Shown one piece after another: positions 27,437 to 35,370 of a stretch of DNA of 64,000 nucleotides. Origin of the DNA: Thiohalophilus thiocyanatoxydans (lineage in GTDB: Bacteria; Pseudomonadota; Gammaproteobacteria; UBA6429; Thiohalophilaceae); NCBI RefSeq assembly GCF_004366735.1, contig NZ_SOQX01000002.1, forward strand, positions 124,001 through 188,000, in the 5' to 3' direction. Position 1 is the first letter of the stretch. The number at the start of each line of letters is the position of its first letter. A program made the translations under genes and the position numbers. Below the pieces are notes generated by a model, which was not told the origin of the DNA, searched no databases, and saw only the letters and a program-made list of their open reading frames with translations.

Positions 27437-28411
27437 TTAACCTCCCCCTGCCACTTGCATGACAAGATAGCCCGTATAGCCGATAAACACGACGAGCAGC
27501 AGGCCTCCTTCAAACCGATTAATGCGCCCCGCACCCTTTAACCGGAAACCGAATACAAACAACGACAGAGTTAATACCCCCATTACGAACATGTCACGGA
27601 TCAGAAGCTCATTCGGGATCGCCATCGGTTGGATCATTCCGGCAATCCCGACTACCGCCAGGGTATTGAACAGATTGGAGCCGATGACATTCCCCAGCGC
27701 CAGATCATGCTCCCCTTTGCGGATGGCGCTCAGCGAGGCCGCGAGTTCCGGTAACGAGGTGCCCAACGCGACAACGGTCAAACCGATAATCAGATCGCTG
27801 ACCCCGAAACCCTGGGCGATGCTCACCGCACCCCATACCAGTCCGCGCGAGCTGACAATCAGCAGTAGCAGACCCAGGCCCAGCGCGATCCACGCCCGTT
27901 TCAGCGGTAGCGGATGGGTGGCCAGTTCCGAGTCCATTTCCCGGGCGAGCGTATCATCCCGTTCGCGCAGCCCCGCACGTATCGCCCAGCCTATCAGCCC
28001 GGCAAACACCAGTAACAGCCCTATTGCATCGAGGCGGCTCAGTGCGCCGTCCCACAATTGCCATGCGGCCAGAAGCGTGACCAGGGTAAGAACCGGCAGT
28101 TCCTTGCGTACTACCTGAGAATGCACGACGATCGGGCTGAGCAGGGCTGTCAGCCCCAGAATCAAGGCGATATTGGCAATATTGGACCCATAGGCATTAC
28201 CCAGCGCGAGCCCCGGGTTTCCCTGCCAGGCCGCCACCGCAGAGACCATCATCTCCGGTGCCGAGGTGCCAAACCCGACGATGACCATGCCAATCAGCAG
28301 CGGTGGCATCCCGTGGTGGCGTGCCACTGCCGCCGCGCCGTCCACAAACCGATCGGCACTCCAGATCAGTAATAACAGACTGACTATTACCACGCTTGTT
28401 GCCAGAACCAT
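27437..28411 (-). CDS. Calcium/sodium antiporter, CaCA family (YrbG-like)
   Basis: 324 residues with about ten membrane helices and the two inverted alpha-repeats of the family: GFGTSAPEMMVSAVAAW near the N terminus and ALGTSLPELAASLSAI near the middle, each followed by a GN-A/V-GSN motif. It exchanges cations across the inner membrane. The ATG at 28411 follows GAGG by 6 bases; a TTG at 28426 would add five residues. Confidence 0.93.
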   Translation of the reverse strand: MVLATSVVIVSLLLLIWSADRFVDGAAAVARHHGMPPLLIGMVIVGFGTSAPEMMVSAVAAWQGNPGLALGNAYGSNIANIALILGLTALLSPIVVHSQVVRKELPVLTLVTLLAAWQLWDGALSRLDAIGLLLVFAGLIGWAIRAGLRERDDTLAREMDSELATHPLPLKRAWIALGLGLLLLIVSSRGLVWGAVSIAQGFGVSDLIIGLTVVALGTSLPELAASLSAIRKGEHDLALGNVIGSNLFNTLAVVGIAGMIQPMAIPNELLIRDMFVMGVLTLSLFVFGFRLKGAGRINRFEGGLLLVVFIGYTGYLVMQVAGGG

Positions 28412-28568
28412 CACACGCCTCTTCAAAGCTACCTGTCGCTATTCTCAACAGTGCCAATCCTGACTGCAAGTACCAATTTCGATATTGACGCATGAAAAGA
28501 TCGGTTATCAGCTGTTTATTCCGTGTCTTTCATTAACGACATTAAGACTTTCAGGTATAGTTTCCGCC

Positions 28569-29603
28569 ATGGATATTCTGACCCAGAGTTTGCTTGGCGG
28601 GGTGCTGGCCCAATCAGTTGCCCGTAAAACCGAAAAGAAAGTGGCGACACTGGCCGGCCTGTTTGCCGGCTTGTTGGCGGATGCGGATATTTTAATCCGC
28701 TCGGCGGAAGATCCGCTGTTGAGTATCGAGTATCATCGCCATTTTACCCATTCACTGCTGTTTATTCCCCTTGGAGCGGCTGTCGCCGCCCTGATCCTGT
28801 GGCCATTACTGCGTCACCATCTATCATTCAAGCGGCTCTATCTCTTTTGTCTGGCGGGATTCAGCCTCAGTGGCGTTCTGGATGCGCTGACCAGCTATGG
28901 GACGCTGTTGTTCTGGCCCTTTTCCGAACAGCGGATCGCCTTGAACCTCATTGCTATCGTTGATCCGGTTTTTACATTGATTCTGCTGATCGGACTGTTG
29001 CTGGGGCTCTGGCTCCCGGGGCGGCGAGTGGCGCTGGTTGTATTGCCCTTGTGTGCCGGTTATCTGGGCTTTGCCGGCATACAACAACAACGCGCCCAGG
29101 AGGTAATGGCGGAGCTGACCGCGGAACGCTCTCATGAACCGCGGCGCCATGTGGTTAAACCGACGCTGGGGAATCTCTTGTTATGGCGTTCGGTGTACAG
29201 GCACGAGGAGCGCATCTACGTGGACGCGGTAAGAGTCGGTTTGCTGGCCGAAAACCGGATCTATCCCGGCGACTCGGTAGTCCGTTTTAACCGGCGTGTT
29301 GATCTGCCAAAGCTTGATGCGGAGACTGCCCTGGCGCGGGATATACAACGTTTTGAGCGCTTCTCGGACTGTTTTGTCGCCCTTGATCCGGGACAGGAAA
29401 ATGTCCTCGGGGATATGCGTTACAGTATGTTGCCGGCCGGGGTGAGACCGCTATGGGGAATCGAGTTCGATGCCGGGGAACCGCACAGCCACGTGGAATA
29501 TCGCTTTTTCCGGGACAGCAGCCCGCAGTTGCGCGAAACATTTATGGCCATGCTGCTTGGACGTTGTGATGTCGCCGATTGTCAGCTTTCCCCTGATAAA
29601 TAA
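28569..29603 (+). CDS. Membrane-bound metal-dependent hydrolase, YdjM/DUF457 family
   Basis: 344 residues. It starts MDILTQSLLGGVLAQSVARK, and the metal-binding-like segment EYHRHFTHSLLF is typical of the family. Several membrane helices fill about residues 70-190, then a soluble C-terminal region of about 150 residues. The biochemical role of the family is not well known. The ATG at 28569 is where homology starts; the in-frame leader to 28485 is not protein-like. No strong ribosome site is seen. Confidence 0.85.
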   Translation: MDILTQSLLGGVLAQSVARKTEKKVATLAGLFAGLLADADILIRSAEDPLLSIEYHRHFTHSLLFIPLGAAVAALILWPLLRHHLSFKRLYLFCLAGFSLSGVLDALTSYGTLLFWPFSEQRIALNLIAIVDPVFTLILLIGLLLGLWLPGRRVALVVLPLCAGYLGFAGIQQQRAQEVMAELTAERSHEPRRHVVKPTLGNLLLWRSVYRHEERIYVDAVRVGLLAENRIYPGDSVVRFNRRVDLPKLDAETALARDIQRFERFSDCFVALDPGQENVLGDMRYSMLPAGVRPLWGIEFDAGEPHSHVEYRFFRDSSPQLRETFMAMLLGRCDVADCQLSPDK

Positions 29604-29693
29604 ACGTGTATTTAGTGACGACTGCGGTTGATTACGCACGGGGGCACTGATTATAGTCAACCGTAACTATAATAATAACGGGACAATGGTCTA

Positions 29694-30743
29694 ATGGAAT
29701 TTTTGCAGGTCGAATTCGCTGACAACAGCCTGCTCAGCTGGCTGATCGCCGGGATTATTAGCGGGACGACGATTCTTGTCGCCACTATTGCCCGTGCTCT
29801 GTTGCGTGCCCAGTTCGAACGCCGGACAACCCGGACCGGTCGGCCCATCTGGGTTGCAATGCAGGCCATAACCGCACGAACCCACTTGCTGTTTATCCTG
29901 ATCCTGGGGCTGTTTGCCGGGCTTTACGCTCTCGACATACCGGATGCCTCACGCCATCTCAGTAACAGGGTAATGACCGTGGCCCTGCTGATCCAGGGCG
30001 GGATATGGGTTGTGGCGGCGGTCAAAGTACTGCTCGATCGATACCAGCAGAAACAGGTGAGTCGTGATCCGGCTGCCGCGACGACGCTGGGCTTTCTCAG
30101 TTTCATCGCAACAGTCGTTATCTGGGTGGTCGTGTTGCTGCTGGTGCTCGACAACCTGGGTGTGAATGTCACCGCGCTGGTGGCGGGGCTCGGGATCGGG
30201 GGTATCGCCGTGGCCCTGGCGTTACAGAACGTCCTGGGTGATTTGTTTGCCTCCCTGTCTATCGTACTGGACAAGCCGTTTTACGTGGGAGACTTTCTGG
30301 TTGTCGGAGATATGGCCGGCACGGTCGAGCACGTCGGTTTGAAGACCACCCGGCTGCACAGCCTTAGTGGCGAACAACTGGTCTTTTCCAACTCTGATTT
30401 GCTCGGCAGCCGGATCCGCAACTACGGCCGTATGTATGAGCGTCGCAGTCTGTTTACCCTGGGTGTCACCTACCAGACCCCGCGCGACAAGCTGGCCAGA
30501 ATTCCGCAAATTATCCAGGAAGTGATCGAACAGCGGGAGAATACCCGTTTCGATCGTTCGCACTTCAAGGAGTATGGTGACTCGGCCCTGCTGTTTGAAA
30601 GCGTCTATTATGTGAACAGTTCAGTATATAATGAGTACATGGACATTCAGCAGGCGATCAATCTGGCGATTTTCGAACGATTCGCGGAGGAAGGGATAGA
30701 GTTTGCCTACCCGACCCGGACCCTGTTTGTGCAACAAACATGA
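29694..30743 (+). CDS. Small-conductance mechanosensitive channel, MscS family
   Basis: 349 residues. Four hydrophobic helices lead into the pore helix GLGIGGIAVALALQNVLGDL and the beta domain DKPFYVGDFLVVGD, followed by an alpha/beta C terminus. The family releases solutes under osmotic downshock. The protein is longer at the N terminus than Escherichia coli MscS and ends in the usual cytoplasmic vestibule domain. Confidence 0.93.
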   Translation: MEFLQVEFADNSLLSWLIAGIISGTTILVATIARALLRAQFERRTTRTGRPIWVAMQAITARTHLLFILILGLFAGLYALDIPDASRHLSNRVMTVALLIQGGIWVVAAVKVLLDRYQQKQVSRDPAAATTLGFLSFIATVVIWVVVLLLVLDNLGVNVTALVAGLGIGGIAVALALQNVLGDLFASLSIVLDKPFYVGDFLVVGDMAGTVEHVGLKTTRLHSLSGEQLVFSNSDLLGSRIRNYGRMYERRSLFTLGVTYQTPRDKLARIPQIIQEVIEQRENTRFDRSHFKEYGDSALLFESVYYVNSSVYNEYMDIQQAINLAIFERFAEEGIEFAYPTRTLFVQQT

Positions 30744-30786
30744 CAAAGACAAGCCGGGTGAGGCTGCCCGGTATGTGGAGAACAGT

Positions 30787-31155
30787 ATGGCAAAATCAGA
30801 CAGCAGTAAACTGGATAAAGTGGTTGCCGACGCCCGCCGCGCCAGCGAATTGCGGGAGCAGGGCTATCGCGAGCAGGCATTGAAGATGTATCCGCATGTA
30901 TGCGGACGTTGCGGGCGTGAATTCAGCGGCAAGAATCTGCGTGAATTGACAGTCCATCACCGGGACCATAACCATGACAATAATCCGCCTGATGGCAGCA
31001 ACTGGGAACTGTTGTGCCTGTATTGCCATGACAACGAACACCAACGCCAGCTCGAAGCGCAACAGGGTAGTAGTTCGGCTTCGAGTAACAAACCGACCGG
31101 TGCCACATTCAATCCCTTCGCCGATCTCAAGTCCCTGCTGGATGATGAAAAGTGA
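30787..31155 (+). CDS. yajD: HNH nuclease family protein YajD
   Basis: 122 residues, very like Escherichia coli YajD: GYREQALKMYPHVCGRCGREF, NLRELTVHHRDHNHDNNP, DGSNWELLCLYCHDNEH and the end FNPFADLKSLLDD. Two CxxC pairs bind zinc around an HNH motif, so a DNA-binding or nuclease role is likely. ATG 30787 has GGAGA upstream; an in-frame extension to 30703 overlaps the mscS-like gene and is rejected. Confidence 0.95.
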   Translation: MAKSDSSKLDKVVADARRASELREQGYREQALKMYPHVCGRCGREFSGKNLRELTVHHRDHNHDNNPPDGSNWELLCLYCHDNEHQRQLEAQQGSSSASSNKPTGATFNPFADLKSLLDDEK

Positions 31156-31198
31156 GTGGCTGGGTTCGATCCTGTGCCTTTGACCTGAAGCGCGTACT

Positions 31199-31867
31199 GT
31201 GAGGCCCTGGCAGCGGCTGGATACCTCGGCGGTGCCGGGCAACGGGGGCGAATTGCAGTTGTATCAACGCGGCGATGAATTCTCGATCAAGCTTGCCGGT
31301 CGCGGTGAGCTGATGAGCAGTCGGGTTCATGGCTCCGAAGAGGTGCTGGCCGAACAAAGCTGCATCCGTCTGGGCGTGGAACACCCCCGTTTGCTGATCG
31401 GCGGCCTGGGCATGGGGTTTACCCTGGCGGCTGCACTGCGCCATGTTGGCCAACAGGCACAAATTACGGTCGCCGAACTGGTGCCGGCGGTGGTGACCTG
31501 GAACCGGGGGCCGCTCGGCGCCTGTGCCGGTCACCCCCTGGAAGATCCAAGAGTCAGTATCTATGCCGGGGACGTGGCGCACCTTCTCAAACGCAGCCCG
31601 CAGGTCTATGACGCAATATTGCTGGACGTGGACAATGGTCCGGAAGGTCTGACCCACCAGAACAATAACTGGTTATACAGTATGGACGGGTTGAATGCGG
31701 CGTATGCGGCATTGGCTCCGGCGGGGATTCTCGCCATCTGGTCAGCCGGACCGGCGCCGGAGTTTATGCAGCGGTTGCAAAAGGTTGGTTTCGAGGTTGA
31801 GGAAGTGACCGTGCGCGCTCATGGCAAGAAGGGTGCGCGGCATATCATCTGGTTCGCGCGGCGGTAA
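31199..31867 (+). CDS. Spermidine synthase-like methyltransferase-fold protein
   Basis: 222 residues. The nucleotide-binding loop LLIGGLGMGFTLAAAL and the segments VAELVPAVVTWNR and YDAILLDVDNGPEG match the spermidine synthase superfamily. It lacks the N-terminal domain of true polyamine synthases, so the reaction is uncertain. The start is a GTG at 31199 with weak ribosome site. It is the last ordinary gene before the repeat and cassette region. Confidence 0.8.
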   Translation: MRPWQRLDTSAVPGNGGELQLYQRGDEFSIKLAGRGELMSSRVHGSEEVLAEQSCIRLGVEHPRLLIGGLGMGFTLAAALRHVGQQAQITVAELVPAVVTWNRGPLGACAGHPLEDPRVSIYAGDVAHLLKRSPQVYDAILLDVDNGPEGLTHQNNNWLYSMDGLNAAYAALAPAGILAIWSAGPAPEFMQRLQKVGFEVEEVTVRAHGKKGARHIIWFARR

Positions 31868-31926
31868 AATGATCACCCTTCGGCACTTTCGTCATTCCGG
31901 GCAAGCCGGAGGCGCGACCCGGAATC

Positions 31927-32460
31927 TATTCCTTAAAAATGTTCGCCCTCCGGGCGAGCTGAATCTTGAAAGCGGGCTCTCGCGCCTCTTGTTTTATACC
32001 CTCCCCTTCAAGGGTAGGGATAGGGAGGGGTGATCAGAATCCAGTCCCATCAAAATGTTTGCCCTCCGGGCGAGCTGCGATCCTGAAAGCGGGCTCTCGC
32101 GCCTCTTGTTTTATATCCTCCCCTTCAAGGGGAGGGATAGGGAGGGGTGATCAGAATCCAGTCCCATCAAAATGTCCGCCCTCCGGGCGAGCTGCGATCC
32201 TGAAAGCGGGCTCTCGCGCCTCTTGTTTTATATCCTCCCCTTCAAGGGTAGGGATAGGGAGGGGTGATCAGAATCCAGTCCCATCAAAATGTTTGCCCTC
32301 CGGGCGAACTGTGATCTTGAAAGCGGGCTCTCGCGCCTCTTGTTTTATACCCTCCCCTTCAAGGGGAGGGCTAGGGAGGGGTGATCTAAATCCAGGTTCT
32401 TTTTAAATGTCCGCCCTCCGGGCGAGCTGAATCTTGAAAGCGGGCTCTCGCGCCCGCGCG
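31927..32460 (+). repeat. 117-bp tandem repeat array, about 4.5 units
   Basis: Equivalent points fall at 31939, 32055, 32172, 32289 and 32407, a period of 116-118 bases. Each unit contains GCCCTCCGGGCGAGC and the self-complementary CCTCCCCTTCAAGGGGAGG. The period is 39 codons, which makes an open frame of 146 codons (31966-32406) that is an artefact of the repeat. Confidence 0.92.
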
Positions 32461-32516
32461 GCGAGTGACTTTTTGAAGCGGCAAAAAGTCACCAAAAACC
32501 GCTCCCGAAAACGCCG

Positions 32517-32548
32517 CCGGTGTAGCAATTTATCAATTGCTACACCGG
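32517..32548. repeat. Covarying hairpin, copy 1
   Basis: CCGGTGTAGCAATT, loop TATC, AATTGCTACACCGG: a perfect 14-pair stem. Copy 2 at 34017-34048 has A-T instead of the G-C pair at 32522/32543, so both arms changed together. Confidence 0.85.
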
Positions 32549-32833
32549 TTCCCTGCGCTTCTCGCTCCAGTCGGGCTCGCCAGACGGCACCTCCGTGTGC
32601 CGACTGGCGAGTGCGCTCGTCCATGAGCGCACCCTTCGGGCTAATCCTCCTTCCTCTGCGATGCTCGGCGGCGTCTGACGGGACTAAAACCGGCTAGCGA
32701 TAGTAGGGGAAAACCCTGATATTGCAGAAAAATTCATGTTTCCTGCGTCGAAAAAAAGTTGAATGCTTGCTAGGATTAGGGGTATCTGTATTTTCAGTCG
32801 TCGGTAGGTGTTAGGACTCAAAAGGGGTTGGCC

Positions 32834-33226
32834 ATGAATCCTGGATACAGAAATCTGATGTGGGTAGGGTTTCTAGCTATCCTGTTTTTCCTTTACTACA
32901 GCCAGTTGGGTGGTTATTGGCTTGGAAAAGAGAGTGTAGACCCACTGATAGTCAATTTTGTTGTGGCGCCAGCGTTATTTGGTTTTGTGGCATATCTAGG
33001 GCTTCGCGGCGAATTATTTGGAAAGCTTTTGTTCTTTGTGGCAATGCCAATTGTTCCTTGCCTTGTCCTCGGGCAGGAAGGTGATCCAGCAAAACCTGGC
33101 TTGCAGTGGTTGTTGATTGCTGCAATGCAGCTCCCCTATTGGGTTGGAGGGGCCACTGGCTGCATCTCGATGTTCTGGTGTCGTAAGTGTAGGCCCCCTA
33201 ACAAATCAACCCAGCCGACGCAGTAA
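32834..33226 (+). CDS. Small membrane protein, probable integron cassette gene
   Basis: 130 residues with about four hydrophobic segments and no recognised family. It ends NKSTQPTQ, and the last codons and the stop lie inside an attC-like site, as is common for cassette genes. AAAGGGG precedes the ATG. Base composition is more AT-rich than the core genes nearby, which fits foreign origin. Function unknown. Confidence 0.65.
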   Translation: MNPGYRNLMWVGFLAILFFLYYSQLGGYWLGKESVDPLIVNFVVAPALFGFVAYLGLRGELFGKLLFFVAMPIVPCLVLGQEGDPAKPGLQWLLIAAMQLPYWVGGATGCISMFWCRKCRPPNKSTQPTQ

Positions 33227-33254
33227 ACTGCGCGGCTGGGTTAAGACGTTAAAT
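33196..33254. other. attC-like recombination site 1
   Basis: Starts CCCTAAC and ends GTTAAAT (fits GTTRRRY). Between them, AACCCAGCCG-A-CGCAG pairs with CTGCG-CGGCTGGGTT over a TAAA loop, 15 pairs with one unpaired A (33218). One-sided extrahelical bases and paired TAAC/GTTA ends are diagnostic of integron attC sites. The stop codon of the preceding gene falls in the loop. Confidence 0.7.
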
Positions 33255-33269
33255 TGCAAGGGAGAGGTT

Positions 33270-33611
33270 GTGCTAATCAAGAAGATGATCGGGGTAATTT
33301 TATTGGCACATGCTGTGTATGTTGCCTTTAAGATCATCAGCAACCTTGATTCGCTCAGGCAAACATCTGAAGCGTATGCTGCGCCAGGTGATCCATTTTG
33401 GATTTTTTGGGGCTTTTTTGGCCTGAATTTTCTTATGGTTTTAGCAGCAATCATTCTAGGGGTTTATTTCCTGCGAACTAAACTACTTAAGCTCAGGTAT
33501 ACACTGCCTCTTTCGTTAGTAACGGCGCTCTTTGGTGGCTATAGTCTTATTGTCGGTGTGATAGCAATTGGTGCTTTAATTTTTCAAAGGTTCAAGCCAC
33601 ATGCAATTTAA
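33270..33611 (+). CDS. Small membrane protein, probable integron cassette gene
   Basis: 113 residues with three or four hydrophobic helices (KMIGVILLAHAVYVAFKII near the start); no family recognised. The GTG start at 33270 has GGGAGAGG just upstream, and an ATG at 33285 is an alternative. It begins 16 bases after attC-like site 1 and ends at a truncated attC-like site, the layout of a gene cassette. AT-rich. Function unknown. Confidence 0.6.
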   Translation: MLIKKMIGVILLAHAVYVAFKIISNLDSLRQTSEAYAAPGDPFWIFWGFFGLNFLMVLAAIILGVYFLRTKLLKLRYTLPLSLVTALFGGYSLIVGVIAIGALIFQRFKPHAI

Positions 33612-33649
33612 CAAGTGGGTAAAATTCGCTCTCTTCTGTCGATTGTGGG
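33607..33649. other. attC-like site 2, truncated
   Basis: TTTAACAAGTGGGTAAAATT and the next 15 bases align with the 5' half of attC-like site 3 (CCTAACAAGCGGGTCAAAAA...). No 3' half with a GTTRRRY core follows; instead the inverted repeat and repeat module copy 2 begin. Confidence 0.55.
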
Positions 33650-33650
33650 T

Positions 33651-33707
33651 TCGGGGTCAGGCCTTGCGTTTTGACTTTCAAGAAGCAAAAAACAAGACCT
33701 GACCCCG
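33651..33707. repeat. Inverted repeat GGGGTCAGG...CCTGACCCC
   Basis: GGGGTCAGGCCTTG and CAAGACCTGACCCC pair at 13 of 14 positions around about 25 bases of AT-rich sequence. Such GGGGTCAGG palindromes are common mobile-looking repeats in bacteria. It stands at the junction where attC-like site 2 is cut. Confidence 0.7.
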
Positions 33708-33731
33708 CAAGGTAAAAAAGGTCCGCCCTCC

Positions 33732-34420
33732 GGCACTCTCGTCATTCCGGGCAAGCCGGAGGCGCGACCCGGAATCTATTCCTTAAAAATGTTCGCCCTC
33801 CGGGCGGCTGAATCTTGAAAGCGGGCTCTCGCGTCTCTTGTTTTTATACCCTCCCCTTGAAGGGGAGGGCTAGGGAGGGGTGATCTAAATCCAGGTTCTT
33901 TTTAAATGTCCGCCCTCCGGGCGAGCTGAATCTTGAAAGCGGGCTCTCGCGCCCGCGCGGCGAGTGACTTTTTGAAGCGGCAAAAAGTCACCAAAAACCG
34001 CTCCCGAAAGACGCCGCCGGTATAGCAATTTATCAATTGCTATACCGGTTCCCTGCGCTTCTCGCTCCAGTCGGGCTCGCCAGACGGCCACGGTCGCTCA
34101 CGGCATCCCTGCCTCCCGCGACATTAGTCCATCCATGGACGTCATCCCTGTGCCGACTGGCGAGTGCGCGCCTGTCTCATAGAACCCCTTCGGGTTTCAT
34201 TATGAGTACCCTACCCATCTCCGATGGGTCAGGGCACCATGCGCGCACCCTTCGGGCTATTCCTCCTTCCACTGCGATGCTCGGCGGCGTCTGACGGGAA
34301 TCCAAAATCGTCTGGCCAGGGTCAGGGAAACCCTGATATCTTTGTAAATCATGGGGTTGTAAGTCGAAAAACAGGGGAGTGCTGCTAGAATCAGGGGTAT
34401 CTGTCTTTTCTGGACCGGGA
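33732..34420 (+). repeat. Repeat module, copy 2 (short array)
   Basis: The same order of elements as 31881-32815, but with only about two of the 117-base units and with an extra segment near 34090-34240 (CCCATCTCCGATGGG hairpin). Its right end (GCTGCTAGAATCAGGGGTAT) matches the right end of copy 1, so the duplicated part includes the leader of the following gene. Confidence 0.85.
34017..34048. repeat. Covarying hairpin, copy 2
   Basis: CCGGTATAGCAATT, loop TATC, AATTGCTATACCGG: the stem is still perfect because 34022 and 34043 changed as a pair relative to copy 1. Confidence 0.85.
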
Positions 34421-34428
34421 CCTGATAT

Positions 34429-34469
34429 TACAGACGTCTGTCTTTTATCGTAAAAGACAGACGTCTGTA
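34429..34469. repeat. Nested perfect palindrome, 19-bp stem
   Basis: ACAGACGTCTGTCTTTTA, then TCG, then TAAAAGACAGACGTCTGT, plus one more T-A pair outside. Each arm itself contains the perfect 12-base palindrome ACAGACGTCTGT. It lies 41 bases before the next small gene. Confidence 0.9.
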
Positions 34470-34510
34470 TAAACCACTGTTAGTCGAAAATATGAATAAC
34501 TGGTATTAAC

Positions 34511-34885
34511 ATGCAATTTTATGTCGTGACAGGATTACTTCTTGCGATTTTTGGGTTCGTATCATTGCTAATTGTAGCTGCCGTGTTACTAACGCGGCCG
34601 TTTCAGGAACTAACTAAGTTTGATTATATAGTCAGCGTCTCTGGCGGTGCTTTAAGGAACATACTTTTAATAGTCGTCGGTTTTTCTGTGTTCTATTTCC
34701 CCGCTATTTCGGGAGTATTAGCATGGACTGCGTTAGTGGTATTCATTATTAGCGTTCTAGTGACCATGGCCAAAAAATATGAAGAATTTAGGTTCTCTAA
34801 TTTAAAGCCTAGTTTTTATCTAACTAGTGCCTTCATAGGTGCCGCCGCAGTTATACTAACCTACGGAGATGCTTATAGTGTGTGA
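34511..34885 (+). CDS. Small membrane protein, probable integron cassette gene
   Basis: 124 residues with three or four hydrophobic helices (LLLAIFGFVSLLIVAAVLL near the start; NILLIVVGFSVFYFPAISG). No family recognised. It is clearly AT-rich. It starts after the nested palindrome and ends just before attC-like site 3. The ribosome site is weak. Function unknown. Confidence 0.6.
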   Translation: MQFYVVTGLLLAIFGFVSLLIVAAVLLTRPFQELTKFDYIVSVSGGALRNILLIVVGFSVFYFPAISGVLAWTALVVFIISVLVTMAKKYEEFRFSNLKPSFYLTSAFIGAAAVILTYGDAYSV

Positions 34886-34891
34886 GGTATC

Positions 34892-34972
34892 GCCTAACAA
34901 GCGGGTCAAAAACGCTCCCTTCGGTCGTCGGGACCTCGCTACTCGCTCAGCCCCTTACCCAAATCGTTACGC
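34892..34972. other. attC-like recombination site 3
   Basis: Begins GCCTAAC (fits RYYYAAC) and ends GTTACGC (6 of 7 to GTTRRRY). The ends pair as GCCTAACAA...GGGT with ACCC...TCGTTACGC, with one extra base on one side. The length of 81 bases is within the attC range. The inner part is less symmetric than in site 1. Confidence 0.55.
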
Positions 34973-34985
34973 ATAAAAATAAAAA

Positions 34986-35297
34986 ATGATCTCTGAATCG
35001 GACTGGAAGAAATTCAAGAAAGCGGCTTTGGAACGCTTCTGCGGGAGTATATTGCAAGATATTTCGGAGGGGTTGACGTGTAGTGATATTCCAACAAACC
35101 ATGGAAGATATCATTATTTGTATAAATTAATTGAGAACTACGATAAGCAGATTGCTTTGCTTTTTGATGACCACAGTCGCGCAAAAGCGGCAATGCAGCT
35201 TATGATGCTGCGCGAGGCAGGATTGGTTGATGAGGCGGATATCCAGGGGTTATCCGAGGAACTCAAAGAACGCACAAAACCTATGAATCAGGTGTGA
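34986..35297 (+). CDS. Hypothetical soluble protein, possible cassette gene
   Basis: 103 residues, mostly alpha-helical and charged (SDWKKFKKAALERFCGSIL near the start); no family recognised. It starts 13 bases after attC-like site 3, so it may be the last cassette, but no attC-like site follows it; a 33-base palindromic repeat does. The ribosome site is poor. Function unknown. Confidence 0.5.
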   Translation: MISESDWKKFKKAALERFCGSILQDISEGLTCSDIPTNHGRYHYLYKLIENYDKQIALLFDDHSRAKAAMQLMMLREAGLVDEADIQGLSEELKERTKPMNQV

Positions 35298-35308
35298 CAT
35301 GACTTGGG

Positions 35309-35341
35309 ATGTCAGGTAGCGCTGCGCGCAACCTGACCTAC
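35309..35341 (-). repeat. 33-bp palindromic repeat, copy 2
   Basis: Inverted relative to 16317-16349, with 32 of 33 bases identical. It lies between the end of the last small gene and the end of convergent ybiT. Confidence 0.85.
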
Positions 35342-35370
35342 GCCACTGAAATAGCCCTGGTTCCTGGTTT

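Larger units (their letters stand above)
31881..32815 (+). repeat. Repeat module, copy 1 (expanded)
   Basis: Noncoding module repeated at 33732-34420. The order is a leader (GTCATTCCGGGCAAGCCGGA), a 117-base tandem array (31927-32460), the hairpin GTGACTTTTT/AAAAAGTCAC (32465-32492), the hairpin CCGGTGTAGCAATT/AATTGCTACACCGG (32517-32548), a GC-rich stretch ending GGCGGCGTCTGACGGG, and an AT-richer tail with AGGGGTATCTGT. It lies directly before a small membrane-protein gene. Parts resemble repeats common in proteobacterial intergenic DNA. Confidence 0.85.

Noticed and set aside
31966-32406. Open frame of 146 codons on the plus strand
   Set aside because: It exists only because the 117-base repeat is a multiple of three; the product is a tandem of the same 39 residues with no ribosome site.
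31927-32460. Possible CRISPR array
   Set aside because: The repeated unit is 117 bases and continuous; there are no unique spacers between short repeats.
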